Source of the DNA: Williamsia sterculiae
GTDB lineage: Bacteria; Actinomycetota; Actinomycetes; Mycobacteriales; Mycobacteriaceae
Direction: 5' to 3'
Assembly: GCF_900156495.1 (NCBI RefSeq)
Contig: NZ_FTNT01000007.1
Location: 124,001 to 188,000 of the forward strand
Length of the DNA stretch: 64,000 nt
The notes beneath the pieces were generated by a model, which was given only the letters and a program-made list of their open reading frames with translations, did no database searches and had not been told where the DNA came from. A program made the position numbers and the translations under genes. Below are positions 61,909 through 64,000 of this stretch, piece after piece. The stretch's first letter is position 1. Each line of letters opens with the position of its first letter.

Positions 61909-63165
61909 TCAGAGCACCACGTCGCACATCACCGCGAGTGCGATCGTCGCGGTCACCAGACACACCGGGACGGTGAGCACCCCCAACACGGTGAACCGGG
62001 TGACCGAGGGTTCCTCCCCGTTGTCGCGCAGCACCGTGCGCCACAGCAGGTTGGCCAACGACCCGGTGTAGGTCAGATTGGGGCCGATGTTCACCCCCAA
62101 CAACACGGCCAGCAGGATGGCCGGTGGTGCCGTCACGCCGACCGCCGCCATCAGCAGCAGCGTGGCCGGGATGTTGTTGACCACGTTCGCGACCACCGCC
62201 GAGATCGCCGCGACGACGAGTAGGTCGAGCAGCCCCGTGTCGGTGGGCAGCAGACCCGACAGCCAGTGTCCGACACCGCCGTCGGCGATGGCCGCGACCA
62301 AGACCGCCAACGCGCCGACGAAGACCAGGAACATGGGCTGGGTCGACACGAGTACCGCCGCAGCCGACGTCCGTCGACGGATCAGCGCCAATGCGGCCAA
62401 CACCACCGCACCGATCACCGCGAACACGACCGGCTCCACATGCACCAGCGACGACACCCCGAAGCCGATCAGGATCGCAATGAGGCACACCAACGCCGCC
62501 TTCGGCGCGGCCGCGGAGCCGGATGTGGACCCGGCATCGGCCACCTCCGGCCGCGACGACGATCGGAGGTCGTGTCGGAAGGCGATCCGGTATCCGACGT
62601 ACTGCACCAGCAGGGTCGCCACCCACGGCACTGCCATTACCGTGGTGAACTGCAGGAAGCCCAACCCGGTGGCGGTGAAGGCCAGCAGGTTGGTGAGGTT
62701 GGACACCGGCAGCAGGGTCGATGCGGAGTTGGCCAAACCGACCGCCGCGTATCCGGTCGGTGCCGCGGAGACGCCCAACGCACGCGAGGTGGTCAGCAGC
62801 ACCGGGGTCAACAGCAGCACCGTGGCATCGAGGCTCAACGCCGCCGTGGTCGCAGCGGCGGCCAGATACGCCAACAGGAACCAGCGCGACGCGTCCCCGC
62901 GGGCCGTCCGTGCCATCCGCAGACCCAGCCAGTCGAACACCCCGAGGGTGGCACAACAGTGCGCGATGACCAGTAGGGCGGCCAGGAACACCACCGTGGG
63001 CAGCAGGGTGCGCAGCTCGTCGGTCGTACGTGACAAACTGACCGCACCGATCGCGATCAACAGCAGCGCGGCGGGCACGGCCACGGTGGGTTCTGGCAGA
63101 CCTCGGGGGCGCCAGGCGGCGAACCCGACGGCCGCGACGATCAGCGCGACCGACAGGAGATCCAC
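61909..63165 (-). CDS. ArsB/NhaD-type ion permease
   Basis: A 418-residue polytopic permease of the ArsB/SLC13 (ion transporter) superfamily with about eleven membrane segments. Family features include LPTVVFLAALLVIAHCCATLG, the anion-site loops NSASTLLPVSNLTNLLAF and NIPATLLLMAAVGVTAPPAI, and NIGPNLTYTGSLANLLW. ArsB exports arsenite; however no arsenic operon (arsR, arsC) is nearby, so a different anion or tellurite-type substrate is equally likely. GTG start at 63165. It is convergent with the phosphatase gene, 17 bases apart. Confidence 0.88.
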   Translation of the reverse strand: MDLLSVALIVAAVGFAAWRPRGLPEPTVAVPAALLLIAIGAVSLSRTTDELRTLLPTVVFLAALLVIAHCCATLGVFDWLGLRMARTARGDASRWFLLAYLAAAATTAALSLDATVLLLTPVLLTTSRALGVSAAPTGYAAVGLANSASTLLPVSNLTNLLAFTATGLGFLQFTTVMAVPWVATLLVQYVGYRIAFRHDLRSSSRPEVADAGSTSGSAAAPKAALVCLIAILIGFGVSSLVHVEPVVFAVIGAVVLAALALIRRRTSAAAVLVSTQPMFLVFVGALAVLVAAIADGGVGHWLSGLLPTDTGLLDLLVVAAISAVVANVVNNIPATLLLMAAVGVTAPPAILLAVLLGVNIGPNLTYTGSLANLLWRTVLRDNGEEPSVTRFTVLGVLTVPVCLVTATIALAVMCDVVL

Positions 63166-63246
63166 GCGACAACTCTAATGGCCCGTTCCGAGAGGGTTTC
63201 CGAACCCACACCGCTCTCCATGGTCCCGCGCGGTCCGCTCGATCAG

Positions 63247-64000
63247 CTACTCCGTGGAGATCCCTGCGGGCGAGCCGACCATGTGCGAGGCGATCGCCGT
63301 CCGCAGGTACGGGGCACTGACGCTGGTGGTGTGTGCGGCGACGTGTTCGGGGGTGCCGTCGGCCACGATGCGACCACCGTCGGTACCGGCACCGGGACCG
63401 ATGTCGATGACACGATCCGCATGGGCGACGATGCGCATGTCGAGTTCGACCATGACCACGGTGTTCCCGGCATCCACGAGGCCCTGCAGGTGATCCATGA
63501 GCCGGTCGGCGTCGGAGGGATGCAGACCTGCCGTGGGTTCGTCGAGAACGTAGAGGGTGTCCCCGCGATGAGCCCGTTGCAGTTCGGAGGCGAGTTTGAC
63601 GCGCTGCGCTTCGCCACCGGACAGTTCGGGTGCCGGCTGACCCAGCTTCAGGTACCCCAGCCCGACCTCCTGCAGGACGCGCAACGTGCGCTCGATGTCG
63701 TCTTCGTCGCGAAAGAAGTCGCGGGCCTCGTCGACACTCATGGCCAGGACCTCGGCGACATTGCGTCGGTGCCAGGTGACCTCGAGCGTGCGGGACTGGT
63801 ACCTGGTCCCGTGGCAGTCCGGGCACGGTGTGTACACGCTCGGGAGGAAGAGCAACTCGACCATGACCGAACCCTCGCCCTCACATGTCGGGCAGCGCCC
63901 CGCGGCGACGTTGAACGAGAACCGGCTCGCCGTGTACTTTCTCCGCCGCGCCATCGGGGTCGCAGCGAACAATCGTCGCACGTTGTCGAACAGGCCGGTG
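63247..64000 (-). CDS. UvrA-like ABC ATPase, C-terminal part
   Basis: Partial gene: the frame continues past base 64000, so the N-terminal part lies outside. The visible 251 residues hold a zinc finger (GRCPTCEGEGSVM and CPDCHGTRY), the signature ELSGGEAQRVKLASELQRA, Walker B TLYVLDEPTAGLHPSDADRL and the switch region VVMVELDMRIVAHADRV. The form VELDMR in place of the usual VEHD of repair UvrA, with its tail AHTTSVSAPYL, suggests a UvrA2 or drug-resistance type (DrrC-like) rather than the main excision-repair UvrA. Assignment to one of these needs the N-terminal part. Confidence 0.88.
   Translation of the reverse strand, partial: TGLFDNVRRLFAATPMARRRKYTASRFSFNVAAGRCPTCEGEGSVMVELLFLPSVYTPCPDCHGTRYQSRTLEVTWHRRNVAEVLAMSVDEARDFFRDEDDIERTLRVLQEVGLGYLKLGQPAPELSGGEAQRVKLASELQRAHRGDTLYVLDEPTAGLHPSDADRLMDHLQGLVDAGNTVVMVELDMRIVAHADRVIDIGPGAGTDGGRIVADGTPEHVAAHTTSVSAPYLRTAIASHMVGSPAGISTE

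Noticed and set aside
61909-63165. ArsB-like permease as an arsenic operon
   Set aside because: No arsR, arsC or arsenite-type regulator is adjacent; family membership alone does not fix the substrate.
61418-63826. An 802-residue minus-strand open frame covering the ArsB-like and phosphatase genes
   Set aside because: Arg/Gly-rich with no domain, and it runs across real genes on both strands.

Overview
This window looks like chromosomal DNA of a high-GC, mycolic-acid actinobacterium of the order Mycobacteriales, most likely Gordonia or a close relative. The basis is GC-rich codon use, frequent GTG starts and a mycobacterial FAS-II operon (fabD-acpM-kasA-accD6) behind a MabR-type regulator and aceE. 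Two blocks also keep the gene order I know from Mycobacterium tuberculosis: uppS-Rv2360c-zur-smtB-glyS...dgt-dnaG, and kas/accD6-mabR-aceE-DUF3052-ahpE...cobD-SURF1-ptpA-HAD-cobC-Nif3-zinc ribbon. The genus call is an inference; no marker gene such as rRNA is present.

Bases 1-7.2 kb hold housekeeping genes: the uppS end, the zinc regulators zur and smtB facing glyS across an operator-rich gap, a cold-shock-like protein, dgt and dnaG. Bases 7.3-9.7 kb hold a compact three-gene unit: an 83-residue peptide made of three near-identical Gly/Asp/Asn/His repeats, a JmjC/cupin-4 oxygenase, and a thioredoxin-like [2Fe-2S] 'sucrase ferredoxin' protein. I consider this the best candidate for an undescribed system: a repeat peptide that may be hydroxylated by its neighbour. 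Bases 9.7-11.8 kb carry a DUF1906 protein, tRNA(CAU), a DUF4232 lipoprotein, tRNA-Asn and a small membrane protein.

Bases 12-18.1 kb are the methylcitrate cycle operon prpDBC (propionate use), its divergent regulator PrpR and a short MetF-like protein. Bases 18.1-25.4 kb run leftward: an AfsR/SARP-type regulator, two membrane proteins (one CtaG-like), an LCP cell-wall ligase, then a cobalamin riboswitch in front of the cobalt transporter pair cbtB-cbtA. Bases 25.4-29 kb hold an orphan small protein, an acyl-CoA synthetase, a serine hydrolase and a DUF3145 protein. They end in a perfect hairpin shared with the convergent FAS-II operon, which occupies 29.1-33.3 kb and is followed by mabR and aceE up to 37.7 kb.

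From 38.9 kb (tRNA-Val) to 53.9 kb the sequence departs from the mycobacterial order. It has an AT-richer remnant resembling a polymorphic toxin tail with its immunity gene, a SnoaL-like protein, glutathione peroxidase and a WYL regulator facing an ABC exporter. It also has a catalase, a tightly overlapping glycosyltransferase / acyl-CoA dehydrogenase-like / PIG-L deacetylase / methyltransferase cluster, a SWIM-SNF2 helicase, and two proteins of less certain role. Bases 53.9-61.9 kb return to the conserved block with cobD, SURF1, a zinc peptidase, ptpA-HAD, cobC, Nif3 and a zinc-ribbon protein. The phosphatase at the end lacks the RNase H half seen in M. tuberculosis Rv2228c. The window closes with an ArsB-like permease and the C-terminal part of a UvrA-like ATPase.

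Several genes (dnaG, prpR, the SNF2 gene, cobD, cobC) show a TAnnnT hexamer 6-8 bases before the start codon, the pattern expected of leaderless actinobacterial mRNAs. No rRNA, CRISPR array, insertion sequence, prophage or replication origin was seen.
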